A DNA stretch of 59,954 bases, taken from Gammaproteobacteria bacterium. GTDB taxonomy: Bacteria > Pseudomonadota > Gammaproteobacteria > S012-40. Position 1 is the first letter of the stretch; each line of letters opens with the position of its first letter. Below the pieces are notes generated by a model, which worked only from the letters and a program-made list of their open reading frames with translations, ran no database searches and was not told the origin of the DNA. The position numbers and the translations under genes are program-made. Where the stretch lies: NCBI GenBank assembly GCA_919902765.1, contig CAKKRP010000116.1:1-59954 (forward strand), given 5' to 3'. This document shows, piece after piece, positions 1-8,341 of this stretch.

Positions 1-2
1 CC

Positions 3-80
3 CGCAATTTGTGGCTGCGCGGCCTTGCGGATCACACCCCGCTGAACTATGCTTCAGCGATACTGGGCACACCTCCATAA
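3..80 (+). CDS. C-terminal tail of an unidentified protein (partial)
   Basis: An open frame enters from the left edge and reads 25 residues (RNLWLRGLADHTPLNYASAI and five more) to TAA at 78-80. The next gene's ATG lies one base after this stop, the tight spacing expected of an operon, which is the main support. The fragment is too short to assign to a family. It could also be a chance open frame. Confidence 0.35.
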   Translation, partial: RNLWLRGLADHTPLNYASAILGTPP

Positions 81-81
81 C

Positions 82-729
82 ATGCACACGACACTCAATC
101 GTAAAGTTATTTTTCTGGCGCTGACCTTGGGCTTAGCAAGCTGCGCCGGCGTGGCGATGCATCCATCGTCCGCATTGCCCGCCAGTTGCCGCACCGCTTG
201 CGTGAGCGCTTTTGGCAGCACCTTAGGCAGCACGCGTGATGGCGTCGCCGGTTATTCGAATTGTAAGGCCGGATGTTTTGTCTATGCGCCGAATCAATAT
301 CAAAACACCTACACCGGCATCCAATGGCAATGCGTCGAATACGCGCGGCGCTGGCTGTTGGTTAATCGCGGCATGGTGTATGGCGATGTCGATATCGCGG
401 CCGATATCTGGAACAAAATCGAATATTTTACACGCATCTCCGACACCACCAAGATCGCCGTCACCAATTACGCCAATGGCTCACCCAGCGCGCCGCAACA
501 AGGCGATTTATTGATTTACGCCAAAGAATTTTTAGGCACGGGGCATGTGGCGGTGGTCGCTGAAATAGATGGCGGCAATCGCACCCTGAAAGTCGCCGAA
601 CAGAATTTTAGCAATGCGCCGTGGCCGGGAAGTTACAGCCGCAGCATCGCCTATGAAGAGCGCGACGGCGGTGTGTGGGTCAAGGATCAATATCTATTGG
701 GATGGAAACGCGCCGTAGCGTTGCACTAA
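82..729 (+). CDS. CHAP-domain lipoprotein (putative amidase/peptidase)
   Basis: The protein has 215 residues. A lipoprotein signal peptide ends in the lipobox L-A-S-C at Cys21, so the mature protein is probably membrane-anchored in the periplasm. Residues ~75-200 look like a CHAP (NlpC/P60-superfamily) cysteine amidohydrolase: the nucleophile region is QWQCVEYARRW with Cys84, followed by GHVAVV with His155 and a later AEQN acid/amide position near 173. Such domains cleave peptidoglycan peptides or amide bonds such as those of glutathionylspermidine; the substrate here cannot be told. ATG 82 was chosen over an upstream in-frame ATG at 49 because it gives a clean signal peptide and follows the preceding stop by one base. 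Cys pairs near residues 36-40 and 61-65 may form disulfides. Confidence 0.75.
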   Translation: MHTTLNRKVIFLALTLGLASCAGVAMHPSSALPASCRTACVSAFGSTLGSTRDGVAGYSNCKAGCFVYAPNQYQNTYTGIQWQCVEYARRWLLVNRGMVYGDVDIAADIWNKIEYFTRISDTTKIAVTNYANGSPSAPQQGDLLIYAKEFLGTGHVAVVAEIDGGNRTLKVAEQNFSNAPWPGSYSRSIAYEERDGGVWVKDQYLLGWKRAVALH

Positions 730-887
730 ACAGCGCCATACGAACTTTTCACTTTAACCCCAGCCCCGCGAATACCGGACGGAGTTGGCGATTTGGCGTC
801 CCGCACGGCCCAAAAGTGCCAACCCGCTCATAGAATTACGCCAAACAAATCAAGCCACTACACTGGGGGACGTTAATCCTATTAGTA

Positions 888-907
888 TTTGGGAAAATCT
901 TCCCAAA
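888..907. promoter_or_regulatory. Perfect inverted repeat upstream of the HDOD-like gene
   Basis: TTTGGGAA (888-895), AATC loop, TTCCCAAA (900-907) is an 8-bp perfect dyad ending 14 bases before the AAGGAG ribosome-binding site of the gene at 934. No T-tract follows, so an operator or a leader hairpin is more likely than a terminator. Confidence 0.4.
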
Positions 908-933
908 ACACTTTAGAACAAAGGAGTATGGCG

Positions 934-1257
934 ATGAAGACTGACAAACCGAATCTACTTGCGCAGCAGGCATCGACCAGCGCGTCACCCGCGCCGACCC
1001 GGCATCAACAACGAAACTGGACGAGTTTGACGCGCCAACTCCAGCTTGCGGCAAAAAACAAACGTGCATCGGCCGAAGAAATCAGTCGCGTCATCGGTGA
1101 CGACGAACAATTTTGCGCACGTATAACGCATGTCGCGGGTCGTCTATACGCAGGCTCGGTGGTGATAGATTCCGTTGCGCGCGCCATTGTGTTGATAGGC
1201 ATAGAACGCTTGTGCCAGCTCGCGGAATCGCAATCCGTTTGGCGCATGGTGGACTAA
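934..1257 (+). CDS. Small HDOD-like protein
   Basis: A protein of 107 residues. Residues ~45-105 resemble the first helices of the HDOD domain: an EEISRVIGDD segment, then a segment on alternative cell states (ARITHVAGRLYAG), then DSVARAIVLIGIERLCQLA, the typical 'AIxxLGxxRL' helix. A full HDOD domain has about 200 residues, so this is either a truncated derivative or a minimal single-repeat regulator. HDOD proteins act in signalling without a known enzymatic activity. Start: AAGGAG at 921-926 sits 7 bases before ATG 934 but only 1 base before the in-frame ATG 928, so 934 is preferred. It lies in the nif neighbourhood; a functional link is not shown. Confidence 0.5.
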   Translation: MKTDKPNLLAQQASTSASPAPTRHQQRNWTSLTRQLQLAAKNKRASAEEISRVIGDDEQFCARITHVAGRLYAGSVVIDSVARAIVLIGIERLCQLAESQSVWRMVD

Positions 1258-1263
1258 ACGCAA

Positions 1264-1297
1264 GGGCAGCGCGTGAAAGATCGGTACACCGCTGCCC
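1264..1297. terminator. Hairpin between convergent genes
   Basis: GGGCAGCG (1264-1271) pairs with CGCTGCCC (1290-1297) and GTG (1273-1275) with CAC (1287-1289), leaving one bulged C. It lies between the convergent ends of the HDOD-like gene and the zinc-ribbon gene. It has no T-tract, so it is at best a weak or Rho-assisted terminator. Confidence 0.3.
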
Positions 1298-1365
1298 AAC
1301 GATAGGCCGCGCTTTACTGAAATAACACCTCCCTTTTTTATTGCCTTCGCTTCCAGCGCTTCTGA

Positions 1366-1626
1366 TCAATGCATGCTGCACGCGCCGCCGCCACAACAAG
1401 ACCCCATGCTAGTACACGGCGGGGCCTCGGCGTTGCGCAAGGCATTGCCCTTCACCACCTGCCCACCCGTGGCCAAGCGCTCAATCGGGGCATGGGCCGG
1501 GGTATCGCCCAAGGCCTGCCCGGTACGCTGACACAACTCACCCCAGTTCGATAGATTTTCAGACATCCCGTGACTGACTTCCACCACGATGCCATTGGCG
1601 GTGCAACGATAATCATAAGTAGGCAT
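1366..1626 (-). CDS. FmdB-like zinc-ribbon protein with degenerate first knuckle
   Basis: An 86-residue protein starting MPTYDYRC, the signature opening of the FmdB/CxxC_CxxC_SSSS zinc-ribbon family (usually MPxYxYxCxxCG). Here the second cysteine of the first CxxC is replaced: the motif reads C-T-A-N-G. The C-terminus is Cys-rich (PPCTSMGSCCGGGACSMH) and could bind metal on its own. FmdB-type proteins are often annotated as regulators, but their role is poorly defined. ATG 1626 was chosen over an upstream in-frame start at 1653 because it gives the family N-terminus and has AGAGGA about 8 bases upstream. On the minus strand TATAAT (1667-1662) is a likely -10 element. It follows nifA and the CPXCG gene in the same direction, suggesting a nif-linked function. 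Confidence 0.65.
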   Translation of the reverse strand: MPTYDYRCTANGIVVEVSHGMSENLSNWGELCQRTGQALGDTPAHAPIERLATGGQVVKGNALRNAEAPPCTSMGSCCGGGACSMH

Positions 1627-1709
1627 GGAGAATCCTCTAGTAAATAAACACAACTCTATACATTATAAGGCTTAGGCCCTGATTTTTACAGGGGTACGGG
1701 TTGCCGTCA

Positions 1710-1904
1710 CTATATCTCATCCTCGCTGGTCACCTCAACGTAAGGTACGCCCTCAGCGTCTATCACGACGTGAATGCCTATCGGCCGGCAACACACCTGA
1801 CAATCTTCAATATACGCCTGCTCCTCAACCGAGCCATCCAACAATATCTCGATAAATTCGCCGCAATAGGGACACTGAATTCGTTGTGGAATAAGTTCAT
1901 GCAT
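1710..1904 (-). CDS. CPXCG-motif cysteine-rich protein
   Basis: A 64-residue protein with two cysteine pairs: CPYCGE near residue 9 and CQVCCRPI near residue 35. The remainder is acidic and ends EGVPYVEVTSEDEI. This matches the small 'CPXCG motif-containing cysteine-rich protein' family, which has no established function and presumably binds zinc. ATG 1904 was chosen because family members begin with a short segment before CPYCGE; an in-frame extension to 1943 exists but looks non-native. It is located 142 bases downstream of the nifA stop, same strand. Confidence 0.7.
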   Translation of the reverse strand: MHELIPQRIQCPYCGEFIEILLDGSVEEQAYIEDCQVCCRPIGIHVVIDAEGVPYVEVTSEDEI

Positions 1905-1986
1905 ACACTTGGCACACCCCGGATAGTCAGCAACGCATTGCAAGTTAGTAGCGGTGCATAGTGTAGTGGTAAAGTAAATTCACATA

Positions 1987-2010
1987 CAGGCGCGTATAGT
2001 TTCGCGCCTG
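1987..2010 (-). terminator. Hairpin downstream of nifA
   Basis: CAGGCGCG (1987-1994) and CGCGCCTG (2003-2010) form a perfect 8-bp GC-rich stem with an 8-base loop, 36 bases past the nifA stop. The downstream minus-strand sequence is only modestly T-rich, so termination may be partial. Confidence 0.5.
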
Positions 2011-2046
2011 CAATATCCAAAAATGAACCGTGAACGTGATGCCCAC

Positions 2047-3684
2047 TTAAAAATGCTTGAGCGGAATATTGTACTTTTCCAACGCATAACCGATCTGGCG
2101 CGGTGTGATATCCAACAGTCGCGCGGCCTTGGCCTGCACCCAGCCACACTGCTCCATCGCCCAGATGAGGCGCTCGCGTTCCGACGTAAAGGTGGGCAAC
2201 GTAGCATCATGCTCCCCCTCAGACGGCGGCGTTGCAGTCGCTGCGGCGGGCGGCAGCGGTTCGATTAAATTTTTGATTGGAATAACCCTGCCAGTTGTTC
2301 CGTAACTCTGGATTGCCAACGAAAAACACTTGCCCTGCTGACATGGAAGATCCACATCGCGTATCAGTTTACCGCGCGTCATGGTCGCGGTGCGTTCCAC
2401 GCAATTCTCCAGCTCGCGCACGTTGCCCGGCCAATTGCAGTTGAGCATCACCTGCATGGCCTCCGGTGACACCGTGAGTTCGCACGCGTTATCCTTATTG
2501 AATTTTTCGATAAAATATTCCACCAGCAATGGAATGTCCTCGCGGCGTTCGCGCAGCGGCGGCAAGAAGATGGTGACGACATTGATGCGATAATAGAGGT
2601 CGGCACGAAACTGCCCCATGGCGACCGCCTCCTCCAGATTGCGATTGGTGGCGGTGATCAGACGCACATCGACGCGGATGGGTTTGTTGCCGCCCACACG
2701 TTCGAACTCGCGTTCCTGTAAAACACGCAGCATTTTGGTTTGAAATGCGGGCGACACATCGCCGATTTCGTCGAGAAATAGTGTACCGCTGTGGGCCATT
2801 TCGAAGCGGCCTTTGCGCTCCTGCGTGGCGCCGGTGAACGAGCCTTTTTCATGCCCGAACAATTCGGATTCGAGCAAGGTCTCGGACAACGCGGCGCAGT
2901 TCACCCGCACAAAAGGCCCGTTCTTGCGCGGACTGAGGTAATGTATCGCACGCGCAATAACTTCCTTGCCGGTGCCGCTTTCGCCGCGCAGCAACACGGT
3001 GGACTTGCCCGGTGCGGCCTGATGCACCTCCGCAAACACCTCTTGCATACGCTTGCTCTGGCCGATCACGTTTTCGACGCTGTATTTTCCACGCAGCTCT
3101 TTTTGCAGTTGATTTTTCTCACGCATTAGCTGCTCACGCTCGGCGGCGACGCTACGATGTAGCATCACGGTTTGACCGATGAGGTTAGACACCATCGAAA
3201 GGAAGCGTATGTCGGCGTCGAAACTCATGGACGATTCTTTTGGTTCGCGATCGACCGTGAGCACACCCACGACTTCCCGCCCCACCTTTATTGGCACACC
3301 AATGAATGTCAGCACTTGTCCGTCGGCGAGGCGACGTGATCGAGTGCGATTTAGAAACAAAGGCTCCTTGGCCACGTCTGGCACCACCATCGGCAAACCA
3401 CTTTTCATAATGCGGCCGGTAATGCCTTCACCCGCTTGGTAGCGACCGCGTTCGATCTCGTCAGAGGATAAACCGGATGCACCAACGACGTGCAAAGCTC
3501 CGCTTTCTTGCACCAGACTGACGGTGCCGCGTCGCATATCGAGGTGAGCCGCCAACACTGCCAACACCTCACGCAAGGTCATTTGCAAGTTTAAAGAAGA
3601 ACTCAATATCTTACTGATTTCATAGATCGCACCGAGCTCCCGCTGCGCTTCCACCTTTATTTGCTTTACCGACGCTGTGCCCAT
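2047..3684 (-). CDS. nifA: NifA, sigma-54-dependent activator of nif genes
   Basis: A 545-residue enhancer-binding protein. An N-terminal GAF domain (~20-175) is followed by an AAA+ sigma-54 interaction domain (~205-435) with Walker A GESGTGKE (234-241), GSFTGA loop (281-286), Walker B TLFLDEIG (301-308) and arginine fingers, then a Fis-type helix-turn-helix (~508-540, [20 protein letters not shown]). Cysteines follow C416-X11-C428-X19-C448-X4-C453, the linker pattern of NifA proteins whose activity is directly inhibited by oxygen or requires metal/redox state (rhizobia, Azospirillum, Herbaspirillum). No nifL is seen. ATG 3684 has a CGGAG-type ribosome site; the frame stays open to 3879, but the extra residues are unlike NifA. 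It is divergent from iscS, with a shared activator site between them, suggesting autoregulation. Confidence 0.93.
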   Translation of the reverse strand: MGTASVKQIKVEAQRELGAIYEISKILSSSLNLQMTLREVLAVLAAHLDMRRGTVSLVQESGALHVVGASGLSSDEIERGRYQAGEGITGRIMKSGLPMVVPDVAKEPLFLNRTRSRRLADGQVLTFIGVPIKVGREVVGVLTVDREPKESSMSFDADIRFLSMVSNLIGQTVMLHRSVAAEREQLMREKNQLQKELRGKYSVENVIGQSKRMQEVFAEVHQAAPGKSTVLLRGESGTGKEVIARAIHYLSPRKNGPFVRVNCAALSETLLESELFGHEKGSFTGATQERKGRFEMAHSGTLFLDEIGDVSPAFQTKMLRVLQEREFERVGGNKPIRVDVRLITATNRNLEEAVAMGQFRADLYYRINVVTIFLPPLRERREDIPLLVEYFIEKFNKDNACELTVSPEAMQVMLNCNWPGNVRELENCVERTATMTRGKLIRDVDLPCQQGKCFSLAIQSYGTTGRVIPIKNLIEPLPPAAATATPPSEGEHDATLPTFTSERERLIWAMEQCGWVQAKAARLLDITPRQIGYALEKYNIPLKHF

Positions 3685-3733
3685 GGCTTGGAACTCCGGG
3701 TGGACATAAAACATATGAATATATAGGGGGTCA

Positions 3734-3750
3734 GCAAGACCCATACCAGC
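3734..3750 (-). promoter_or_regulatory. Candidate sigma-54 promoter of nifA
   Basis: On the minus strand the sequence reads CTGGTATGGGTCTTGCT. GG (3747-3746) and GC (3735-3734) are 12 bases apart, the required -24/-12 spacing. The -12 block TTGCT is consensus, the -24 block TGGTAT differs from TGGCAC at two positions. Transcription would begin about 40 bases before ATG 3684. Confidence 0.5.
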
Positions 3751-3850
3751 ACCACACTCGTGAACGATTGCGTACACATAAATGGCGCACGCTATTGGGT
3801 TTCTGATTGTTTTAAAAGTTTTGCAACACTGTTTTTCAGCGGCGCGACAT

Positions 3851-3866
3851 TGTAGGAAACCCCACA
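3851..3866. promoter_or_regulatory. NifA upstream activator sequence (TGT-N10-ACA)
   Basis: TGTAGGAAACCCCACA fits the NifA site TGT-N10-ACA exactly. It lies about 99 bases from the iscS -24 element and about 112 bases from the candidate nifA -24 element, within the usual enhancer distance for both, so one site could serve two divergent promoters. AT-rich sequence at 3911-3938 might allow IHF bending, but no good IHF match is seen. Confidence 0.75.
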
Positions 3867-3954
3867 CAATCCTACACAACGCCAGGCCGTTCGGAAATCG
3901 CGTGGCCGCGCGATATTATGTTGAATTTCAATAATTAACGCGCATTTTCTCCGC

Positions 3955-3970
3955 TTGGCACAGTGCTTGC
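3955..3970 (+). promoter_or_regulatory. Sigma-54 promoter of the isc-nif operon
   Basis: TTGGCACAGTGCTTGC matches the sigma-54 consensus YTGGCAC-N5-TTGC. The invariant GG (3957-3958) and GC (3969-3970) are 12 bases apart. Predicted start near 3981, 41 bases before the iscS ATG. Confidence 0.85.
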
Positions 3971-4021
3971 CGATCTATTCCCCAAGCATCGTCATCCGGC
4001 CACCGCAAGGGACAAACCACC

Positions 4022-5251
4022 ATGCAAACTATGCTAACCAACACTGAGCAACCCATCTATTTAGATTACTCAGCCACCACCCCGATAGATCCGCGCGTGG
4101 CGGACAAGATGATTCCCTACATCACGCAACACTTCGGAAATCCGGCCAGCCGATCCCACGCCTATGGCTGGCGCGCCGACGCTGCGGTGGAAGCCGCGCG
4201 CGCCGACGTCGCTGCGCTGGTGCATGCGGATCCCAAGGAAATCGTCTGGACCTCGGGCGCCACCGAGTCGAACAATCTGGCCATCAAAGGCGCAGCGCAT
4301 TTTCACCGCAAAAAAGGCCAACATTTAATAACGGTCAAAACCGAACACAAGGCGGTGCTCGATAGTATGCGCGAGCTGGAGCGTGAAGGATTCGAGGTGA
4401 CTTATCTCGACCCCGAACCCGATGGCTTGGTCGATGCAAAAAAATTCGCTGCGGCATTGCGCGACGACACCGTGCTGGCGTCGGTGATGTACGTGAACAA
4501 CGAGATTGGAGTTATTCAAGACATCGCAACCCTTGGCGCGCTCTGTCACGCACGCGGCGCGCTGTTTCATGTCGATGCGGCGCAGGCGACCGGCAAGGTC
4601 GATATCGACCTACAACGCCTGCCTGTGGACTTGATGTCGTTCTCGGCGCACAAAACCTATGGGCCAAAAGGCATAGGCGCGCTGTATGTGCGCCGCAAAC
4701 CGCGTGCGCGTATCGAACCGCAAATGCACGGTGGCGGCCACGAACGCGGCATGCGTTCCGGCACGCTGGCGACACACCAAATTGTCGGCATGGGTGAGGC
4801 GTTTCGCATTGCACGCGACGAGATGCCATTGGAAAACGCACGCATCCGCCGCTTGCGCGACAAACTGCTCGCAGGGCTGCGTGATATCGAAGAAGTTTAT
4901 ATCAACGGCGACATGGATCAACGCGTGCCCCACAATCTCAATATCAGTTTCAACTATGTGGAAGGCGAATCGCTGATGATGGCGATGAAAGAGCTGGCGG
5001 TATCCAGCGGTTCCGCCTGCACATCGGCGAGCTTGGAACCATCGTATGTGTTACGCGCGCTGGGTCGCCCAGACGAACTGGCGCACAGTTCCATCCGTTT
5101 TACACTCGGTCGTTACACCACCGCAGGCGATATCGAATTTGCCGTGAACATCATTCGGCAGAAAATTCAGAAATTGCGCGCCTTGTCGCCGTTGTGGGAT
5201 ATGTACAAGGCCGGCGTCGATATAAACAGCGTGAAATGGGCGACGCATTAA
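4022..5251 (+). CDS. iscS: Cysteine desulfurase, IscS type, in nif operon
   Basis: A 409-residue class V aminotransferase-fold enzyme that takes sulfur from cysteine for Fe-S cluster assembly. The PLP lysine is Lys211 ([12 protein letters not shown]) and the catalytic cysteine is Cys333 in [21 protein letters not shown], each five residues later than in E. coli IscS (Lys206, Cys328). The C-terminus [22 protein letters not shown] is the IscU-docking tail of IscS rather than that of NifS. The AAGGGA ribosome site lies about 10 bases before ATG 4022. It is the first gene after the sigma-54 promoter, so this copy is probably made only under nitrogen-fixing conditions, taking the place of nifS. 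A housekeeping copy may exist elsewhere. Confidence 0.93.
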   Translation: MQTMLTNTEQPIYLDYSATTPIDPRVADKMIPYITQHFGNPASRSHAYGWRADAAVEAARADVAALVHADPKEIVWTSGATESNNLAIKGAAHFHRKKGQHLITVKTEHKAVLDSMRELEREGFEVTYLDPEPDGLVDAKKFAAALRDDTVLASVMYVNNEIGVIQDIATLGALCHARGALFHVDAAQATGKVDIDLQRLPVDLMSFSAHKTYGPKGIGALYVRRKPRARIEPQMHGGGHERGMRSGTLATHQIVGMGEAFRIARDEMPLENARIRRLRDKLLAGLRDIEEVYINGDMDQRVPHNLNISFNYVEGESLMMAMKELAVSSGSACTSASLEPSYVLRALGRPDELAHSSIRFTLGRYTTAGDIEFAVNIIRQKIQKLRALSPLWDMYKAGVDINSVKWATH

Positions 5252-5290
5252 CCCACACACCGAGCACTCACAACCCCTAACGGAGGCTTT

Positions 5291-5728
5291 ATGTCTTATA
5301 GCGACAAAGTGATTGATCATTACGAAAACCCGCGCAACGTCGGAACCTTGAACACCGCCGACGCGGATGTCGGCACCGGCATGGTGGGCGCGCCCGCCTG
5401 CGGCGACGTCATGCGACTGCAAATCAAGGTCGGCAAAGACGGCCGCATCGACGACGCCGTATTCAAAACCTATGGTTGCGGTTCCGCGATCGCCTCCAGC
5501 TCGCTCGTCACCGAATGGGTGAAAGGCAAGACGCTGGACCAAGCGATGCTCATTAAAAACAGCGAAATTGCCGACGAATTGGCCTTGCCGCCCGTGAAGA
5601 TACACTGCTCTGTGCTGGCCGAGGACGCCATTCGCGCCGCGATTTCCGATTATCGCTCCAAACAAGAACTCGCCGACGCCGGATATGTGGCGTGCCAACC
5701 CACCACCAGCGCGATTGTCGCTGCATAA
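5291..5728 (+). CDS. iscU: Fe-S cluster scaffold IscU
   Basis: A 145-residue scaffold on which [2Fe-2S] and [4Fe-4S] clusters are built from IscS sulfur. Cluster ligands Cys37, Cys63 and Cys106 and Asp39 fall at exactly the E. coli positions, and the HscA recognition sequence LPPVK is at 99-103. A C-terminal extension of about 17 residues (ending [10 protein letters not shown]) goes beyond the usual 128 residues and includes an additional Cys135. It is not a NifU: the central ferredoxin-like and C-terminal Nfu domains are absent. GGAGG ribosome site 6 bases before ATG; 39 bases after iscS. Confidence 0.93.
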   Translation: MSYSDKVIDHYENPRNVGTLNTADADVGTGMVGAPACGDVMRLQIKVGKDGRIDDAVFKTYGCGSAIASSSLVTEWVKGKTLDQAMLIKNSEIADELALPPVKIHCSVLAEDAIRAAISDYRSKQELADAGYVACQPTTSAIVAA

Positions 5729-5751
5729 CGCGCCCCGCCAGGAGTAACGAC

Positions 5752-6102
5752 ATGTCTGCCACTCACATGGAATCCGGCCCGGTGCTTTTCACCGCCAACG
5801 CGGCGAATAAAGTTAAAGAACTCATTATCGAGGAGAATAACGACAATCTTAAACTGCGTATTTATGTTTCCGGCGGAGGCTGCTCGGGTTTTCAATATGG
5901 CTTCACCTTCGACGAAAGCGCCGCAGACGACGACACCCGTGTCGAGCGCAATGGCGTCACACTGTTGATAGATTCCATGAGTTACCAATACCTCGTAGGC
6001 GCGGAAATAGATTATCAAGACGGGCTGGATGGTTCACGGTTTGTGATCAAAAATCCCAATGCCACCGCCACCTGTGGTTGCGGCAGTTCATTTTCCGTTT
6101 AG
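5752..6102 (+). CDS. erpA: A-type Fe-S carrier, ErpA-like
   Basis: A 116-residue HesB/IscA-family protein that carries Fe-S clusters from scaffold to target enzymes. The three ligands are Cys44 ([11 protein letters not shown]), Cys108 and Cys110 ([10 protein letters not shown]). The FQYGF segment and the [16 protein letters not shown] ending point to ErpA rather than IscA. ATG 5752 is preceded by AGGAG; the frame is open further upstream but overlaps iscU. It is followed 19 bases later by a second A-type gene, so two carrier types are co-expressed. Confidence 0.85.
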   Translation: MSATHMESGPVLFTANAANKVKELIIEENNDNLKLRIYVSGGGCSGFQYGFTFDESAADDDTRVERNGVTLLIDSMSYQYLVGAEIDYQDGLDGSRFVIKNPNATATCGCGSSFSV

Positions 6103-6121
6103 GTTGCCTGAGGAGACCGCA

Positions 6122-6445
6122 ATGTCAGTAACGATTACCCCGCGTGCCGCGCAACGCGTGCAGCAATTCATCGCAAAACGCGGAAAATGCGCCGGGCTGC
6201 GTTTGGCCGTGCGTACCAGCGGTTGTTCAGGCATGGCCTACACCCTGGAATTTGCCGACACCACACAACCCGAAGATCTAGTATTCGAGAGCAACGGGGT
6301 GAACGTATTGATCGACAAAAAGAGCTTGGTTTACTTGCAAGGCACCGAACTGGATTTTGTACGCGAGGGCCTGAATGAAGGCTTCAAGTTTAACAACCCC
6401 AACGCCAAAAATCATTGCGGTTGCGGGGAAAGTTTCACCGTTTAA
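6122..6445 (+). CDS. iscA: A-type Fe-S carrier IscA
   Basis: A 107-residue IscA, identical in length to the E. coli protein, with Cys35 (TSGCSGMAY), Cys99 and Cys101 (CGCGESFTV) at the same positions. It accepts and delivers Fe-S clusters or iron. ATG 6122 follows GAGGAG-like sequence ending about 6 bases upstream. Between the ErpA-like gene and hscA; the usual hscB gene that follows iscA in standard isc operons is not present here. Confidence 0.9.
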   Translation: MSVTITPRAAQRVQQFIAKRGKCAGLRLAVRTSGCSGMAYTLEFADTTQPEDLVFESNGVNVLIDKKSLVYLQGTELDFVREGLNEGFKFNNPNAKNHCGCGESFTV

Positions 6446-6471
6446 ATTGCACCGACCGCCTGGAGGCTAGC

Positions 6472-8340
6472 ATGGCATTATTGCATATTGCCGAACCCGG
6501 CATGAGCACCGCACCGCACCAGCATAGGCGCGCGGTGGGCATAGATCTCGGCACCACAAACTCGCTGGTTGCCAGTGTCCAAAGCGGCACGAGCGCGATC
6601 ATTACGGACGCCACGGACCACGCCTTGTTACCCTCGGTGGTGCGTTACCGCGTTGATGGTCAGATCGATGTCGGTCAGGCAGCGCTGGCACACGCGCATA
6701 TCGATCCGGCCAATACCATTGTGTCGGTCAAACGTTTCATGGGACGCGGAATAAATGACTTCCAGCCATCGCAGCGCCTGCCTTATCGCCTGGTTGACGC
6801 GCCCGGCATGGTGGCTATCGAAACCTGCCTCGGCCGCAAAACCCCGGTGGAGATGTCGGCTGAAATCCTCAAGACATTGCGGCGGCGCGCCGAGGCCGCG
6901 CTGGGTGGCGAACTGGCCGGCGCGGTGATTACCGTACCCGCCTATTTTGACGACGCGCAACGCCAAGCCACGCGCGATGCCGCGCGCCTGGCCGGCCTGC
7001 ATGTCTTGCGCTTATTAAACGAACCCACCGCAGCGGCAATCGCCTACGGTCTGGATAATTCCAGCGCGGGGATTTACGCGGTGTACGATCTCGGCGGCGG
7101 CACGTTCGATATGTCGATTCTGCGCATGCAACGCGGGATATTTGAGGTTTTGTCCACCAGCGGCGATGCGGCCTTGGGCGGCGACGATTTTGATCGCCGC
7201 ATCGGCGAATGGTTGATCGAACGCGCGGGCATCAACGACTTGTCGCCGCAAAACCTGCGTGTATTATTGTCGCTGGCGCGCCGCATTAAAGAAACACTGA
7301 GCACGCAAGAAGCAATGCGGATTACGCTGCCTTTTGCCGGTGTTAGCGCAGCCGAATTTGTGTTAACCCAAGCGCAACTCTGGGCGCTGACGCAAGATTT
7401 AGTAAGCAAAACACTGGCGCCGGTGCATCGCGCGTTGCGCGACGCGGAACTCTCGATCGACGACATCGACGGTGTGATACTGGTGGGCGGCGCGACGCGT
7501 ATGCCGCATGTGCAGCGCGCGGTTGCGGAATATTTTAAGCAAGCGCCGCTCACCAACCTCGATCCCGACCAGGTCGTCGCGCTGGGTGCGGCCATGCAGG
7601 CCAACAAACTTGCGGGCAATCACCACGCCGACGATTGGCTGTTGTTGGATGTCATTCCATTGTCGCTGGGCATCGAAACCATGGGTGGGCTGGTAGAAAA
7701 AATCATTCCACGCAACTCCACATTGCCCGTCGCGCGCGCGCAAGAATTTACCACCTACAAGGATGGCCAAACAGCGATGAGTATGCACGTTGTGCAAGGT
7801 GAGCGCGAATTGGTCTCCCATTGCCGCTCCCTGGCGCGCTTCGAACTGCGCGGCATCCCGCCTATGGCGGCCGGTGCGGCGCACATTCGCGTGACCTTTC
7901 AGGTCGATGCGGACGGCCTATTGAGCGTTGCAGCACGCGAGCAAAGCAGCGGTATAGAATCCGCCGTGACGGTTAAACCTGCCTACGGTTTAAGCGATGA
8001 CGATATCGCGCGTATGTTGACCGATTCGCAGACGCACGCCGGTGATGACATGGTGGCGCGCGCGTTACGCGAACAACAAGTCGAGGCACAACGCTTGCTG
8101 GAAGCGACGCAAGCCGCGTTGGACAGCGACGGCGACGCGCTGCTGAGCAAGGTAGAACGTTCCGAGATCGCCACTACGATGTCGCTGTTGAAAGAAGACA
8201 TGCACGGCGCGGACGCGCAGAAATTACACCAATCGCTGGACGCGCTGAATCGGCTGACGACGGAATTCGCCGCCCGGCGCATGAATCGCGGCATTCAACG
8301 CGCGCTCTCCGGTCGCCATATCGCCGAACTAGGAATCTGA
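6472..8340 (+). CDS. hscA: HscA, Hsp70-type chaperone for Fe-S assembly
   Basis: A 622-residue DnaK-family ATPase. The nucleotide-binding domain begins [12 protein letters not shown] (residues 23-34), followed by further Hsp70 signatures ([28 protein letters not shown]), then a substrate-binding domain that in this family grips the LPPVK loop of IscU and drives cluster transfer. Its length is typical of HscA. ATG 6472 follows GGAGG with 7-base spacing; an upstream open stretch overlaps iscA. The co-chaperone HscB that loads IscU is not encoded in this operon, so it must be supplied from elsewhere or be dispensable. Confidence 0.92.
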   Translation: MALLHIAEPGMSTAPHQHRRAVGIDLGTTNSLVASVQSGTSAIITDATDHALLPSVVRYRVDGQIDVGQAALAHAHIDPANTIVSVKRFMGRGINDFQPSQRLPYRLVDAPGMVAIETCLGRKTPVEMSAEILKTLRRRAEAALGGELAGAVITVPAYFDDAQRQATRDAARLAGLHVLRLLNEPTAAAIAYGLDNSSAGIYAVYDLGGGTFDMSILRMQRGIFEVLSTSGDAALGGDDFDRRIGEWLIERAGINDLSPQNLRVLLSLARRIKETLSTQEAMRITLPFAGVSAAEFVLTQAQLWALTQDLVSKTLAPVHRALRDAELSIDDIDGVILVGGATRMPHVQRAVAEYFKQAPLTNLDPDQVVALGAAMQANKLAGNHHADDWLLLDVIPLSLGIETMGGLVEKIIPRNSTLPVARAQEFTTYKDGQTAMSMHVVQGERELVSHCRSLARFELRGIPPMAAGAAHIRVTFQVDADGLLSVAAREQSSGIESAVTVKPAYGLSDDDIARMLTDSQTHAGDDMVARALREQQVEAQRLLEATQAALDSDGDALLSKVERSEIATTMSLLKEDMHGADAQKLHQSLDALNRLTTEFAARRMNRGIQRALSGRHIAELGI

Positions 8341-8341
8341 T

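Noticed and set aside
3685-3879. N-terminal extension of NifA up to 3879
   Set aside because: The extra residues do not resemble NifA, contain the candidate promoter and activator site, and a good ribosome site precedes ATG 3684.
5051-5698. 215-codon antisense frame opposite iscU
   Set aside because: Shadow of iscS/iscU with no motifs; both sense genes carry all catalytic residues.
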